Shown here: positions 11,480 to 23,199 of the stretch, piece after piece
Position numbering within the stretch: the stretch's first letter is position 1
How the letters are laid out: every line of letters begins with the position of its first letter
Assembly: GCF_001649575.2 (NCBI RefSeq)
Contig: NC_051448.1
Coordinates: 19,085,565 to 19,149,564 of the forward strand
Direction: 5' to 3'
Length of the DNA: 64,000 nt
Origin: Kryptolebias marmoratus
Taxonomy: Eukaryota; Chordata; Actinopteri; Cyprinodontiformes; Rivulidae
The notes under the pieces: model-generated
What the model was told of the DNA's origin: nothing
The model's database searches: none
Seen by the model: the letters and a program-made list of their open reading frames with translations, nothing else
Position numbers and translations under genes: made by a program

Positions 11480-12310
11480 TTCAAGTAAAGTTAAGTGAAC
11501 TTTATTTGTAAAGCACTTTAAAAAATAACCCTGTTGACCAAAGTGATGTACACCAGCAAAAAAACAACAATACTAGAGGTAAAACACACAAAATTCCAAA
11601 ACTATATAATCAAATAAAACAATAAAACAGTTAAAACTGTAAGACAAAAAAACAGTAAAAAAAACCAGCATCTAAATGATAGCCATAGAGAAACAATATG
11701 CTTTAAAAGATGATATAAAAATGAGGCCAAGGATGATCAGAGCCACAGTTTGGGGGCAGCAACGGAAAATGCTCAGTCACCTCTTAACCTTTTATCTGCC
11801 GACCTGAGAGAGTGTGAGGGAACGTACAGCTGGAGCAGGTTGAACAGATACTGTGGGGCGAGACCATACAGGCATTTAAAATCAACTCTAACTGGAAGCC
11901 AATATAGGGATCCTAAAACAGGGGTGATGTATTCTCGTTTTCTGGTACCAGTTAAAAGACGGGCAGCAGCGATCTGAACCAGCTGGAGTGGAGCGAGTGA
12001 CGAATGGCTCAGCCCGACATAAAGTGCATGCAGTAGTTTAAACAAATTGAGATAAAAGCATGGATTAAAATCTCAAAGTGATGCCGCGACAGAAGTGGTT
12101 TGACCAGTTGTCTCAAATGGTAAAAACTGGACTTGACCACTGGTTTGACTTGAGCGTCGAGCTTAAGGTCACTGTCCAGCCCCACACCAAGGTTTGTTGC
12201 TGTGTGAGTCAGGTGTTATGTTAAAGGACCCAGATCAGCCACGGACTTTGGAAGAATCACTGGGCCCAAACACCACGACCCTGGTCTTCTGTTCATTCAT
12301 GTGTAAAATA
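11480..12310 (-). pseudogene. Rex1/CR1-like LINE, RT C-terminus plus 3' end
   Basis: The minus strand translates, with stops and frameshifts, into the C-terminal part of a CR1/Rex1-group reverse transcriptase: LNEQKTRVVVFGP, TNLGVGLDGDLKLDAQVKSV, FYHLRQLVKPLLSRHHFE, HAFISICLNYC, then LQLVQIAAARLLTGTRKRE-YITPVL-SLYWLPV-DFK-LYGLAPQYL. These blocks and their order are characteristic. The 3' terminus is at the low-coordinate side, where aactttatttgtaaagcac matches the usual tail of this LINE group. The piece is 5'-truncated, which is normal for LINE insertions. Related tails are at 62385-62470 and 63805-64000. Confidence 0.85.
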
Positions 12311-12479
12311 CAGTGTACTTAAATGTACATGTGCTACAGAAGTTTTTGCATCATTTCATCAATCTGAAGTTCCAGATCAATTCAGTCTGAAGCAACTTTC
12401 CAGCTTCAGGCAGAACCATATGCTTTGACTCCTTATTATTAATTGCCTTGGCCACTTCTTTTTTTTTTCCTCCAGCTCT

Positions 12480-12860
12480 ATTAAAGCACCACTGTGGTCG
12501 GCGTAACATAGTTACATCTGTGGCAGCTGAGTTAACAAACCAACAATCTGCCAGCTCTCCCTGCTCTCTGTCTCTAATGTTGTTACAAATGATTCAAGAC
12601 ATTTTATTACCAACAACTGGGGAGTAATGATGCCTGGTCACTGATCTGCTCACACCGTTTCTGTCTTTATAAGCTTGCTGGGTAGCCCCTTTTTTTCTAA
12701 CCATTAATCCAACAAACCAGGAACAGCCAGAGTAATTAAGTATCGATCACAGAGAGCAGGTGAAGTATTCAATATCCAAGTTTGGCTGGACATTTGTCAT
12801 TAGACTAATGTGTTGGGATGATTCTCCCCTTAGACAGGCCTGAAATATGAAACCTGCTGG
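12480..12860. promoter_or_regulatory. Candidate conserved non-coding element
   Basis: Repeat-free block with gagtaattaagtatcgatca, a cattagactaatg palindrome-like word and a tcattaatcc-like TAAT word. It looks like an enhancer core rather than worn transposon DNA. Confidence 0.3.
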
Positions 12861-13111
12861 TCCATGTGAAGTTTATAGTGGTCTGTTTGATGACTTAAGG
12901 ATTGGCTCAGTCTGGATGTCCAACGCATCCTTAATTTACCTAAAAACTTTGTAAGCCTCCTCAGACATGCTCTATATCTAACCTTTTTGTGATTTTTGCA
13001 TTATTAGATTTTACAGAATGACACAGCTGAAGAGACTTGTGGACAGAAGCCAAACACAATCCCAACTGTGATGGTTTGTGTTATTTTTTTAACATTGTCA
13101 TTTGCTTTAAA

Positions 13112-13132
13112 GACTTTTTTTTTTTTTTTTTT
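13112..13132. repeat. Poly-T tract
   Basis: About 20 T in a row; possible old retroposition tail on the minus strand. Confidence 0.9.
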
Positions 13133-13494
13133 AAGGAATGGCCTTTACAGCATGTTCACAGCTGGGAGTGTTTTACTGCTGATTGGATCCCATTGTGAGT
13201 GTATCTGTCATCTTTTTTATGCTTTTACTCCCTTTTTATTTTGTAAACACACACTGATGCAACTGACAAGCTGAGGAAATCTGTACAATCACATAAATTT
13301 TATCTCAAATAATTAAAAAATAAACGTTATTATGATGGAACGGGACTAAAGCTTGATGGAAAAATGAACGAGGTGAAAATAACGTCTTTTTTACTTTAAT
13401 GTTTTACTAAATCAGGCCTTGGGTTTGTGCTAAAATCTATAAAAAAATATTGTGGAAGCCATAAACGTCATTTTTCAATTTCCACTGAAAAGAA

Positions 13495-14010
13495 AAGGCC
13501 CATCTACACTAAGCCAGATATTTAAAAGAAAATAAGTTATTTTTTGCTGCATTTGCATCTCTGGTTTACACACAAAGCTTTCGATGAGAAAAATACAGAT
13601 TTTCAAAAACATTTCCTGAAGTTGAGATTTTGAAAAAAAAAAAAAATGTGTGTAAATGCTTTTGACAAACAGTGATGTAGCAGCCTGTTTCTTGGATGCC
13701 CTGTTATCACTTTGAGTTCTATACGTCAGACAACAATGGAGCCGTTTTTATCTGGGGTTTTTCTGCATATGTCACGCTTTATTCTAATCCAAAGTTCTTA
13801 TGTGCTGAAATACTTAATAATTGAGAAAAAACTGTAAACAGTACCAAAGAAAAGAAAGAGACTCTGAATAATAAGTGTGTTCTTTCTTCATATTTCGATA
13901 TGTTATTGTGGACGTTCTATTTCTCTAATGATTTAGCTAAGGTGTTTCAGTATTGTTTGGATGAAGATTTTTTTCATAAATGGAGAAAGAATGTATGTTT
14001 AAAAAATGGG
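13495..14010 (+). mobile_element. R3 DNA-transposon-like repeat, copy 1
   Basis: Shares an ordered series of words with 55470-56105: gctgc-ttt-catctctggtttacacac, cagcctgtttcttggatgcc, tatcactttgagtt, tttatctggggttt, ctttattctaatc, gtgctgaaatac, gtgttctttctt, gtggacgttctattt, gtgtttcagt. The left end gcccatctacactaagccag is the inverse of the right end of copy 2 (ctggagcagtgtagacagggc), so the family has terminal inverted repeats. No transposase frame. Confidence 0.6.
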
Positions 14011-15120
14011 AATTTATATATTTTTTTAAAATGTACAATAATGTAGGGGTTACCAAAGATAGAGTCATGAAACACCAAGTGGTAGTGTGAAGAAGATCCC
14101 CGAGAATTAAACTGGCTTTGATAAAGATTACTAACAGTATATTTAGCTTTAAGAGTTACAATAAGATATAAAAACAGTTGTCGTAAACACATGTAAAAAA
14201 ATATATTTGTTGAAGATGCTAATATTAGGTTTTGGCTTTTTCACTTCAACTGGCAATAGTCGCAGCCTCTCCAACTTTTATTTTGTTGGTCAGAAGCTAA
14301 AACATTGGGAGCCACAGATATAATTTGTAAGTGACATCTTTTTTATGTTTGCAGACATTTCTCTGCTCAAATAACTGAATGCTAAATTGCTACAAATGAA
14401 ACCTCTAAAGTTCTGTGAAAAAATATTGGCATCTGTGCTCGAGGCTCAATAAATGTCATTACAGCACAACAATTGCCTTTTACTGAGTATCTCATGAAAT
14501 GTTATGTGTTCAATGTAATGATTTGCTTTGTCAAAAAAATAAATGCAGCATCTCCTGTAGTGCCAATCAGTGCTGCTGTGGTACATCAACAAATTGCCTC
14601 ATGTTTCATTTCAAGTTCTGAAAGTGGAAGATCTATACACAGGTTTGCAACAACTCTGCAGGGTCAATGAGGCCCCAAACTCTGATGTGTTTATGATCCC
14701 CAACTAAGCCCGTCTCTTTAGGATGTGAGAAACGGCAGCAACAAAATGAAAGCAACACAGCAGGGAGGACAATAACACGTATGTTTCCTCTGCTCCTCGT
14801 GACATGTTTACGCGTGCTCCGGTGGAGGAGTGTCTGCCTCCTGTTTGCTGCCTGGGTGTGTGTGTGTGATTATGCAGATTGTGTGTTAGAAGACAGACGG
14901 TTCCCCTGCTGTTCCCCACAGAGACTGTGATTATCGGCTCTCACCAGGACAGAGACCTCAGCAAGCAGCTTTACTGCTGCTCTGCGACCTTATTGATGAG
15001 CCACCACCGGCTATGACAAGAATGCCTCGTGGCGCCGCACGCTTCCTAAAGGAGAATCGTTAGATGAGATTGGCGAGGAGCTCAGGGGCAAATTCCTTAA
15101 AAGAGGATGCGACACAAACC
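14011..15120. other. Unique sequence; possible conserved element at 14920-15090
   Basis: No exon or repeat recognised. The GC-richer block at 14920-15090 stands out from AT-rich flanks. A short (GT)n run lies at 14857-14869. Confidence 0.35.
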
Positions 15121-16385
15121 TGAACTTAGATTTTCAATGTCATATATTCTTTATTGGAAAATATGGTCAACTAAGTCAAATCATTCCATCAAATGTTGCA
15201 GCCATTACAGACTTGAATGAGTGGCTGAAGCTTGTATCTGACTGGGCTGCAACTGTTGGTGACAAATTGCGAACAAAATTTGCAAACGAGTTCCCAAAAT
15301 GTCTTGAAACGTTCATGAAGTTTTCAACTTTCATGCTTGAGATGCAGACCTTTGGTCTTGTGTCGCTTAAATTTTAAACATGTTTGAAAAAAACCGCACA
15401 ACAAATTTTCTATCAAAAAAAAAATCACAGAGTTGTTGCAGGCATAACCCTTCATGAACCCTTAGTTTCAGTAGTTCTACAGCGCTACAGCTGGAGTCTT
15501 TGGTCAATATGAACTCCCGGTAAATTTCAGCCCAAATTATTCCGGGAGTTTGTGCAAACATGTCAATCGGTGTGATTCCAAGAGAAAAGTTGTGTATTTT
15601 CTCTCATGTTTCTGTCCCAAACCAGTCACCAAAGGTCACAGCCCATTGAAATACTACCTGTAGGTATATGTTTATCTTCTAATGGAATTTAGAGCTTTGC
15701 ATTCTAAAAAAACACAACTTGTCAAATAAACATAATAAAATATGTGAAGAAAAATGCTCTCACAATTGTACAACTTTATTTCATAAAGAAGCAATTACAG
15801 TACAGTATATTGCTGAAACTGAATATATATCTGTTAGTCAAGACAAACTTTTAGAGCTGATCCTGTTTTTTAACTGCTGCCGAGTCTGATTCAGTTGAAC
15901 TGCATGGGCAAAACTGACTTACCTTGGCAAACTAATTTAAGTAAAGATATATATCTATTATTGTCAGATTTTATGGATTTTCCGCTTACATGAGTTAGAT
16001 TTTTATTGTAACAAAACTGAATTGTGTTGTAGAAACAAGTACCATGTTTGTATTATTTGTGTCAGTCTGTTTAATGAATTAAAACAGATCTGAGGACAGA
16101 AGACAAATATTAAAACTGTCATAAGATATACAGGTACAAGTAGTTTCAAATTTGTGTAGCAAACTCAATTAGAAGAACAAAATACTTCTGTATGATCACT
16201 TAACAGCAATAGTAGTCCTAATTCATCTTCTCCAAAAATTCCTGAAGTGAAGATACCATCTCCAACACTACAAGACAGAAGAGCTCTTTTCTTGAGGCTT
16301 TCCTTAAAATAGGAGCTATGACACAAAAGATAAACCAATTTAAATCAATGGATTTTGACAGACATCCTAAACATTATGGTATGGA
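15121..16385. other. AT-rich sequence, no clear feature
   Basis: An imperfect inverted repeat (actcccgg ... ccgggagt, 15511-15550) is the only structure seen. Several AT-rich stretches follow. Confidence 0.4.
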
Positions 16386-16389
16386 GCCA

Positions 16390-16985
16390 GCAAGTCATAA
16401 CCCAGGGGATACTGTCCAGAGAGCGAGACCAAGACCAAACACGGAGATGAATGTAAAGGTAAGTGATTTTATTTACAGGGTGAAAGCTATGTACAGTGGG
16501 CGGTATCCGGAGAGTCTGCAAGAGAAGGAGAGCTAGGTGAGTCTCGGGTACGAGTCTAGATCCAGACGGTGGCAAGAAGGTGGTAATAATGTCTTTTTGT
16601 TTGCTTACAGATCCAGGAGTTAAATGCAGCGCCAAGGAGAGGAGGAGTGGTTCCAGGAGTCCTAGAAGTTCCAGACGTGACGAGCCAGTTCCAGGAAGGT
16701 AAGTATCAGAAGGGTGTCAGGTAAGTAGTTCTTAGTATCCGTAGTCGTGGCGTGGCAAAAACCTAGGACGTAGGTACAAACAGAGAACGTAGTTAACACT
16801 AGGAGCAAGATTTCAGGTTAGACGCTAAGGCAGAGAATCTAACCCAGTAGGTTCGATGCTCCAGCGAAGATGTGATCACAGCCTGCTGCTTAAATCCTGT
16901 ATGGTCTCGTCAGTGGTATGAGGAACACCTGTGGACAATGATTAGTGGCGCCACCCAGAAGGTGGAGCCAAACCCCAGATCCTCA
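16390..16985 (-). mobile_element. LTR-like element, minus strand
   Basis: Read on the minus strand, this GC-richer block has gtgttcctcataccactg, a TATA-like ggatttaagc (complement at 16888-16897), then about 415 bp downstream AATAAA (complement at 16468-16473) inside ctgtaaataaaatcac, and then a further 80 bp. That is the U3-R-U5 order of fish gypsy-like LTRs. No gag/pol and no second copy is present, so a solo LTR is most likely. Splice-like gtaagt words on the plus strand are not evidence of exons. Confidence 0.5.
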
Positions 16986-17225
16986 CACAGCAATGACTCA
17001 AAGAACAAATCTAGGCACTAAGTCATGACTCAGATACCTGAAGCTGTACCAGTTTGTACCAATTTTTAGTAAAAAAAAAAAACAAAAAACAAAACATTTA
17101 CTTGTTTTTTTAACACTATAAAAACTTCTGGAAATTAATTTACCGAAAAGCTTTAACAGTGAAACTAGTATTTCTTGAAGGAATTATTATGACTCACTGC
17201 TATATGCACTAAAGGTTTAAACAAA

Positions 17226-17505
17226 GATCTTGCAGACTATTAATGTTTAGATTATGTGTTGGGGATGACTCTCAGCTACTACAAATCCAAACTTTAGCTA
17301 AGTATCTCTAATGTCAATTGAGTTATACCCATTTTTATATTTATTACGGTTGATTAGTTGTGCCAACCATCTTAAATCTGTTTGACTCCAAAGGTTAATC
17401 AGTTGTAGATATGCATCCAACAATCACTTTCTGGTAGTTTCATGAAAGTCTGTTCATTGGCTCGAGATATTTTGATAACAGACAGACAAACACATACAAG
17501 CCATT
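17226..17505 (-). repeat. R1 interspersed repeat, copy 2
   Basis: Reverse-strand copy: gatgactctcagctac, ttaatcagttgtagat, ctttctggtagtttcat, gagatattttgataacagac are complements of the R1 hallmarks in reverse order. Confidence 0.75.
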
Positions 17506-18545
17506 AATCAGACACTTATTATGTCAGTGGTGGATAATAATCCCAATACTGCCATGGTCAGACCACAAAATGTCATTTGTATAAACTACCAAAACTGATC
17601 AGAAGTAACTGAACTAATCATTGTTTACTTGGGTTCTTCTAACTTCTACATTTGTAGTAAATCTTAGACCAGAGTGCTGCCTTTCATTTCCAAAGTGAAG
17701 TCTAAAAATCACAGAAAAAAGGTTTTTCAAGGAGATGGATTTGAAAAGATAGTGTGATGTGTATAAATGTGTGTTTGTTTTTTTTACTTAGATTCGTGTT
17801 CCAAACCATATTGTCAACAATTGTTAAGTGTGGGCTTTGCTTGTTGTATCTAAATTGCTTCCATAAGTGGGCCTTATGTTTAGATGCTGTTGAAAATGGG
17901 CCTCCTATTTACACAAACAAAAATAATGCATCTTTTGAGGGCTGTTTAGATGGTCTGTTTAAGGTTTATTTCTCATTTTGAAATCCTTACTCACTACAGC
18001 CTCTTGTATTTGTATTGTCTGCCTGCAGACTTGATTATTTTGTCTTCCTACTAATCAGTCGCATCCATATTTTTTCGAAACAGTGTGGGAAATCAGTCAT
18101 TCCTTCAAGGACAAATTCCTGGAATCTATTCCCAGAGCAAACTCTGAACTGGAAAAAGCACTCTCAATCAGTTGCAAGGCAATTTACGCTAAAAAAAACA
18201 ACAACAACAAAAACAAGATATGTTTGATTGACTTAAATAGAAATAGGCTTTTTTATTCTTGTTAGTTGTATATAAATCTAATACCTAAAAACAGAAGATG
18301 AGGTTTGACCATGAGCCCTGCTTGGAGGTTTGATGACAGGGACAGCAGGGACAGGGGCCCAGACTGGTGTCTCAGAGTCTGGGTTCAAACGTCTGATTTC
18401 AAACTCTCGTGTGGTGCAATGGTCTTGCCCAAGGTTTTGCTAAAAAATAATAAAAATACTACCAACTACGAGTACTAACGCTGTGCTAAATGGACTTAGC
18501 TGTAGGTAATAAACTGCAACCTGACGTCTATCAAAAGAGTTTCAG
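17506..18545. other. Unique AT-rich sequence
   Basis: Contains (AAC)n at about 18197-18212. Frames of 60-75 codons here have no recognisable content. A gggttcaaac word at 18381 has no box A partner. Confidence 0.4.
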
Positions 18546-18549
18546 TGAC

Positions 18550-19300
18550 GCCACAGGGGCTTGTTTACACAACGCCGATTTTAAGTGAAGTAGTAGATTT
18601 TCTGCTGCGGTTCAGCCATTTGTGTACATGACAACAGCACTCGATTCCTCTGAAGCCAAAGCTTTATGAACCCAGGTCTCAAAGTGGAGATGTTTGGGGT
18701 ACCCCCAGCAGCGGTGTGAAATTGTACATGCGCACCACAGACGGCTGCAGTCAATAGCTGTTCTGCACGAGTAGATCACCAACAGTAGAAATGGTGGATA
18801 GCAGTGTGCTGTCTGTGCTGCTCACCCTTTTCAACATGAAGCAACATCCCAACGTCGCTGTTGGTCCAAATAAAGGTTGTGTATTCACCATTTTGGATGT
18901 AACTGTTTGCATGCTCCAGACTGTATGCATGCCTCGTTAAAAGCCTGGCATCAGTGTTGTCATTTTTATAAAATAGTTTTAAGATCAAGTCCTCCTCCTT
19001 TTCTGTGCACATGTTCACCAATCAAAAAACACAACTAATCTCACAACCTCCCCCCTCAAGAAAGCGCACCTCACTCAGCACATATGATAGTTTGGGTCAA
19101 AAATCCAATAATTTTGAAGTCACAACACGATAGTTCGTCATTTCCTGTCTGGCAGCACTGCCTGGCATAAAAACTACAGCAGATTCAATGAGCACAGCCA
19201 TAATTAGACAAGCACTTTTTTTTTTTCTTATTGATTCGCCACAATAAACATTGAAAAAAACCTAACATTTCCAGAGATCATTCTCTTGTAAACAGGGTGT
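18550..19300 (+). mobile_element. R4 DNA-transposon-like repeat, copy 1
   Basis: Shares ordered words with 25345-25870: gaacccaggtc, gcgc-caca-a-ggctgcagtcaat, ctgttctg, atagcag-gt-ctgt, tttttcaacatg, ctgttggtccaaat, tgtgtattcac, ttttggatgtaactg. The left end gcttgtttacaca and the right end tgtaaacagggtg are inverted relative to each other, so this is a TIR element without a visible transposase frame. The 81-codon minus frame 18776-19021 lies in it and is not supported. Confidence 0.55.
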
Positions 19301-19390
19301 GTGAGTGAATGGGGGAATGAGAAACAACTCAGTGTTCTGCAGAACCTGGAGAGGCTCAAAAGGCGCTACATAAGTGTGCACCATTTATCA
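19297..19390 (-). mobile_element. R6 retroelement tail (taaatgg type)
   Basis: Matches, on the minus strand, the fish repeat that begins taaatgg...cttatatagcgc. Here it reads gtgtgagtgaatgggggaat, then ggcgctacataagtg and accattta. Related pieces are at 38980-39085 and 57362-57442. Confidence 0.6.
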
Positions 19391-20595
19391 ATCAGCCCTG
19401 CAAGATTATTGTGACCCAGTCGAGATAGTATATTATGTAATGGCAACATAATAGCTTCATCATGAGAGAAAGCCAAAAATGGCTTCTTCTTTTTTTTTTT
19501 TGGTTCTTTTGACAAGTTGTTTTTTGAGTGTAAAACATTAAGCAGCCGATCTTAAAAAATGAACTTAAAGCCATCTTTACAAGACTCTGAGGGATTTTTT
19601 TTTTCTTTCTACTGTGCATTTCTTTAGTAATTCACTTTGCCCCAAAACAGTTATTGATAGTATTTTGCAACAAATATGATTTGATTTTATGATCAACCTT
19701 CATGTATAAAAACACTAGGTTATTTAAAAAGAGTGAAAAAGCCACAATGCTGGATCTTTCAGGTGTTTTTGTATCCAAGTAAGATACTGTATGTGTTCAC
19801 ACCTGTGGTCATTTGCTATCTATATGATTTCCTTCGGCCACTTTGATTCAGTCAGTTTTTTTCTTGTCTTTGTTTGTTTTTTTTTTGTTTCTCTTTCCCT
19901 ACTGTACAGTCCACCTCTGTACACTTGAGAGGATTTTATCTGAGTGCTTCTGTCTTCTCAGTGTCACAGACGTTATCAGCCCAACCCATCTCTTCTTTCT
20001 TCTGGGGACATGAAAAGAGAAAAGCAAGCCCTACAAAAGGAGCAGGAATGAATCACTTGGCTTTTGTTATTTTAAATCAAAGTGGAGACGAAGAGGCCTG
20101 GCTGCTAAAAATAAAGAACACCTCAGTAAATCTGGATTATAAGTGATATCAAGTTGACTCCGGTGTAAGTATTCACTTCAGAAGTTAGAAAAACAAATTT
20201 CATAAGCCTCCCTGAGCTGACAGTAAATGTCATGGCTGGAAAATTGAATTCATATTAATGTTTGCCATATTTCTCTGTAAAGTTTACTTTGCTAATACAA
20301 AAACCAATTACATCAGGCAAGCACAGGCCTAATAAATAATATTCCTCTTGTTCTGTCCTGATAATATGAAAAGGACTAGAATAATTTGAGCAACACAAAC
20401 AAAGCTAATAAAAAAGGCTGCTGTTAATGGCAAACTAAAATTAACTCAAAGCAAAATGAGAAAATAAAAGAGCGAGAATTCTGTAAGCTGTTCTAAGGTT
20501 GCAGTCTGGGCCAAGTTGAATACTTTTCATTTCATTTCAATCTCTTTCTCAGGCTGCTGTGCTGTAAAAAAATTATATTTTGGTAAATTAGACAA
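19391..20595. other. AT-rich sequence, no clear feature
   Basis: Poly-T tracts at 19488-19502, 19595-19605 and 19877-19886. No exon, RNA gene or named repeat is supported. Confidence 0.4.
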
Positions 20596-20599
20596 TTTG

Positions 20600-21110
20600 T
20601 AGGGAAGTGTTTAGGAGGTACCAATGCAGCTGGTGCACAAAATCGAACATTTCTTTTTTAAGTCACAACAGTAATTTGGGAGGAGCCCCTTATAAACAAA
20701 TGAGACCAAAGAATAAAAACACACCTCAGGTCATTTTTCCAGGTCTTGACTTGAACTTCATCCATCTTTTTTTTTCATCTCATTGGTCTACAGTACTTTT
20801 TGTAGGAGATATGACAAGTTAAAAAGACCCTTCACTTTCAGTTTTGAAGAAACTTCTGGGATGAGCTGCATTGGAAGTCTATGAAAGATTGGGTGTGTGC
20901 TCTGCTCTCTGGGAGGATTTGAATGAATGATATCAACTTTTCCTGTTTGAGCAGCACATTGTGATTTATTTTATACATGGGTTTCTTCAAAGCTGCAGGA
21001 GAATTAACAAATCAAAAACCATGCCTTGACAGAAACGGAAGAATAACAGCCAAATCATAAAAAGGGTTCTTCAGTGCTTACCCTTAATACGTTTTGACTG
21101 ACCTGAGTGG
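20600..21110 (+). repeat. R5 interspersed repeat, copy 1
   Basis: Shares with 41925-42650: gtaggagatatgacaagtt, ccttcacttt-agttttgaag, agtctatgaaa, ttgggtgtg, ctctgctctctg, gaggattt-a, gctgcaggag, acggaagaataac, cagtgcttacccttaatac. Class unknown; no coding capacity. Confidence 0.55.
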
Positions 21111-21870
21111 AGACCTGTCAGATTGTTTTACATTACTGTTTAAGTCTCATCTGTTTTCTAAAGTTAAATGTGTTTTTCCACCATTTGATGTCTGTCAGTA
21201 TGTAGTTTGTTCAGTTTTACAGACTCAGTATTTGCAGTCGTAACATTATATTATTTATGGCGGTCCTCCCATAACAATATAGAACTCAAGGGTAAAACCT
21301 TCAGACAGATGCTGGGTGGACAAGGGAGTGGAAAAAATGAGTAAGTTAATCAAAACAGAAAGTTTTTTGGCAAGAAAACTTTGACTTCCAATTTACCTAA
21401 GTAACCTGTATCATAAATACAGATTAGACATTTATAACAAATCAAACTAGCTGAAAATCTGACAAAAAAAAAAAGATTATGACGATGATTTAACTCATGT
21501 CTGCTTGACATATATTCATTCTGCGATGCGTCGACAGGCTCAGGTAGATAGAGTGGCTCTTCTTCAGTCAGTAGTTCAATCACCAGCCTCGTCACGTGGG
21601 AATGTGTGTTTGGGAAAGACAATAAATCACTGTATGCTTATTGATGTGTGGCAGTAAAGAAAAAAATTAAGAATCACTGTATGTTTGGGATGTGTGAATT
21701 ATTGTAGAGCATTTAGTGAAACAAAAAGTTGCAACCTAAGTGCAGAATTCATTAATTAATAAAGTCCTTGCAATCCTTAAAGGGATGCAAATCACTTGCT
21801 GCCTTTCATGACAGAGTTGCAAGATCATCTTGTGCTGACAAATGAAGATGTTAGAGCAGTTTTGGCTAAA
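21111..21870. other. AT-rich sequence, no clear feature
   Basis: The 90-codon minus frame 21350-21622 has no recognisable domain. Nothing else seen. Confidence 0.4.
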
Positions 21871-21874
21871 CCTT

Positions 21875-22175
21875 GAAAAATAACATTATGAGTGATCTCA
21901 TGCAGTATTGCGAGATGACATGCTCAGTATGAGTTGTGAATGACTTACAGCTAACGCCACACCAAATCTCAGCTCAATATCTCTAAAATTGATTACAATT
22001 AAAGCCATTTATGTGTGTTGTGTTTCTGTGGCAGCCATCTTGAATTGAGCTTACTTGAAAAGTTCATTAGTTGTAGACGAACATCCATGGGTTGCTTCCT
22101 GAAAACCTGTCCAGTGGTTCATAAGATATTTTGCTAACAAGCAGACAAAGAAACAAACAGATGCACAAACACACA
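21875..22175 (-). repeat. R1 interspersed repeat, copy 3
   Basis: Reverse copy with tgatctcatgcagtattg, cttacagctaacgccacacc, ctcagctcaatatctct, gccatcttgaattgagc, cattagttgtagacga, ataagatattttgctaac. Confidence 0.8.
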
Positions 22176-22228
22176 CAAGCAGTTACACAATTGCCTGCCT
22201 TTCAAAGCAGGGGCCAATGATGAACATG

Positions 22229-22900
22229 TGCCCCTTTTCCAGTGGCTCTAAAGGTCCTGGCTCCACTCTACTCGGCTCGCTTTTCCAGCGTTTCCACAGG
22301 CCTTTTTCGAGGTCATCCCCGGAAATTTTTGGTTCTGCTTCGAAGCAGGGTCCAATCGGGCAGCCCTGCTTTTGTCGGTGACGCAAGCTAGCTCCTATTC
22401 ACTCATTGGTCGTGGGTGTGGTCAGATTGAAGCATAAGAAGAGCAAAGAAAACACCGATAGACAATTTTGGAAAGGTAGCGAAGTAATAGGACTATAAAC
22501 AACAGCGTAAGCTTACACTGCAATGTTTGTCCCCCAGGCGCTGTAAAGCCTAAAATGTCCGGTGGATAACAGCTGTCCGACTCCGTGCAACAATCGCGGC
22601 ATCCAGAGCTTTTCTTCCACTGCGCCTCTCTTCCTGAAGTCTCAGGAAAATCCCCAGAAGCTCAAAAAACAGCAACAACACAGGGCCAAAGTTGTCCATA
22701 GCTCTTCCATTGTTTACCCAAATGTGGTAGCGCGCAGTGCAGCTTTGGACCCCGCCTTCCCCCTCCCACCAACACAAGGAGGCGTTCCTCTGCTACCGAG
22801 CAGACTGGCAGGTGGAAATGCGAAGCAGTGTTTACAGAGCCGAGCGGAGTAGAGTGGAGTGGAACGGGGCTGCTCAAGTAGAGCCAATAGAAAAGGGGCA
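22229..22900 (-). mobile_element. PIF/Harbinger-like MITE with long TIRs
   Basis: The two ends are inverted copies: tgccccttttccagtggctc at the left and, read inversely, tgccccttttctattggctc at the right, followed on both sides by ccactctactc-gctcgg. Such TIRs over roughly 60 bp, GC-rich ends and fish genomic context fit the PIF/Harbinger MITE group; the expected 3-bp TSD is only partly seen (atg / ata). Inside, on the minus strand, is a short frame starting MDNFGPVLLLFFELLG (22550-22699) that is conserved in the second copy near 62.8 kb. Confidence 0.65.
22550..22699 (-). CDS. Short conserved frame inside Harbinger MITE
   Basis: From the internal ATG at 22699 the frame gives 49 residues: a hydrophobic stretch (GPVLLLFFELLGIFLRL) followed by a basic helix (QEERRSGRKALDAA). 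An upstream in-frame ATG at 22777 adds 26 residues without homology to the second copy, so the internal start is preferred. The second element at 62825 starts with the same MDN-GFV-type residues and keeps ILLRLQEE before a 2-bp deletion shifts the frame. Conservation between two decayed copies suggests the 5' exon of a transposon protein. I cannot assign it to a named domain; it could be the first exon of the Harbinger transposase of the parent element. Confidence 0.35.
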   Translation of the reverse strand: MDNFGPVLLLFFELLGIFLRLQEERRSGRKALDAAIVARSRTAVIHRTF

Positions 22901-22917
22901 ATAGTGAAAGTGTTGTT

Positions 22918-22950
22918 GTTGTTTTGTTTTTGTTTGTTTGTTGTTTTTTG
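22918..22950. repeat. (GTT)n/(GTTT)n low-complexity tract
   Basis: Simple GTT and GTTT units directly beside the Harbinger MITE end. Confidence 0.85.
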
Positions 22951-23199
22951 CACTCCTCTGAAGAATTCATAGATATCTTAAAGAAAATGTCAAACGTGAT
23001 AATTGAGGTACAAGCAAATTTTTGGGATTCATACATTATTGGTTGAAATTACAGTTCTTTTTCAGAGTTGATATATTTAACCAAATAGGAGGAGCAAAGT
23101 AAGGAGAATATCACAGTAAGCAACACGACTCCTTTGGGAACCTTGATAGAAAACAAAAATGGGTTATCTACGATGAATTATAGATTTCATTTTGAAACA

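Noticed and set aside
16318..16720. gtaagt words that look like splice donors, possible exons
   Set aside because: They lie on the strand opposite to an LTR-like block, and the frames between them have no protein signal.
18375..18400. Box B-like gggttcaaac, possible tRNA
   Set aside because: No box A at the right distance and no cloverleaf.
22662..23036. 124-codon minus frame
   Set aside because: Crosses the MITE end and a GTT-repeat; poly-Asn/Thr/Lys is simple sequence.
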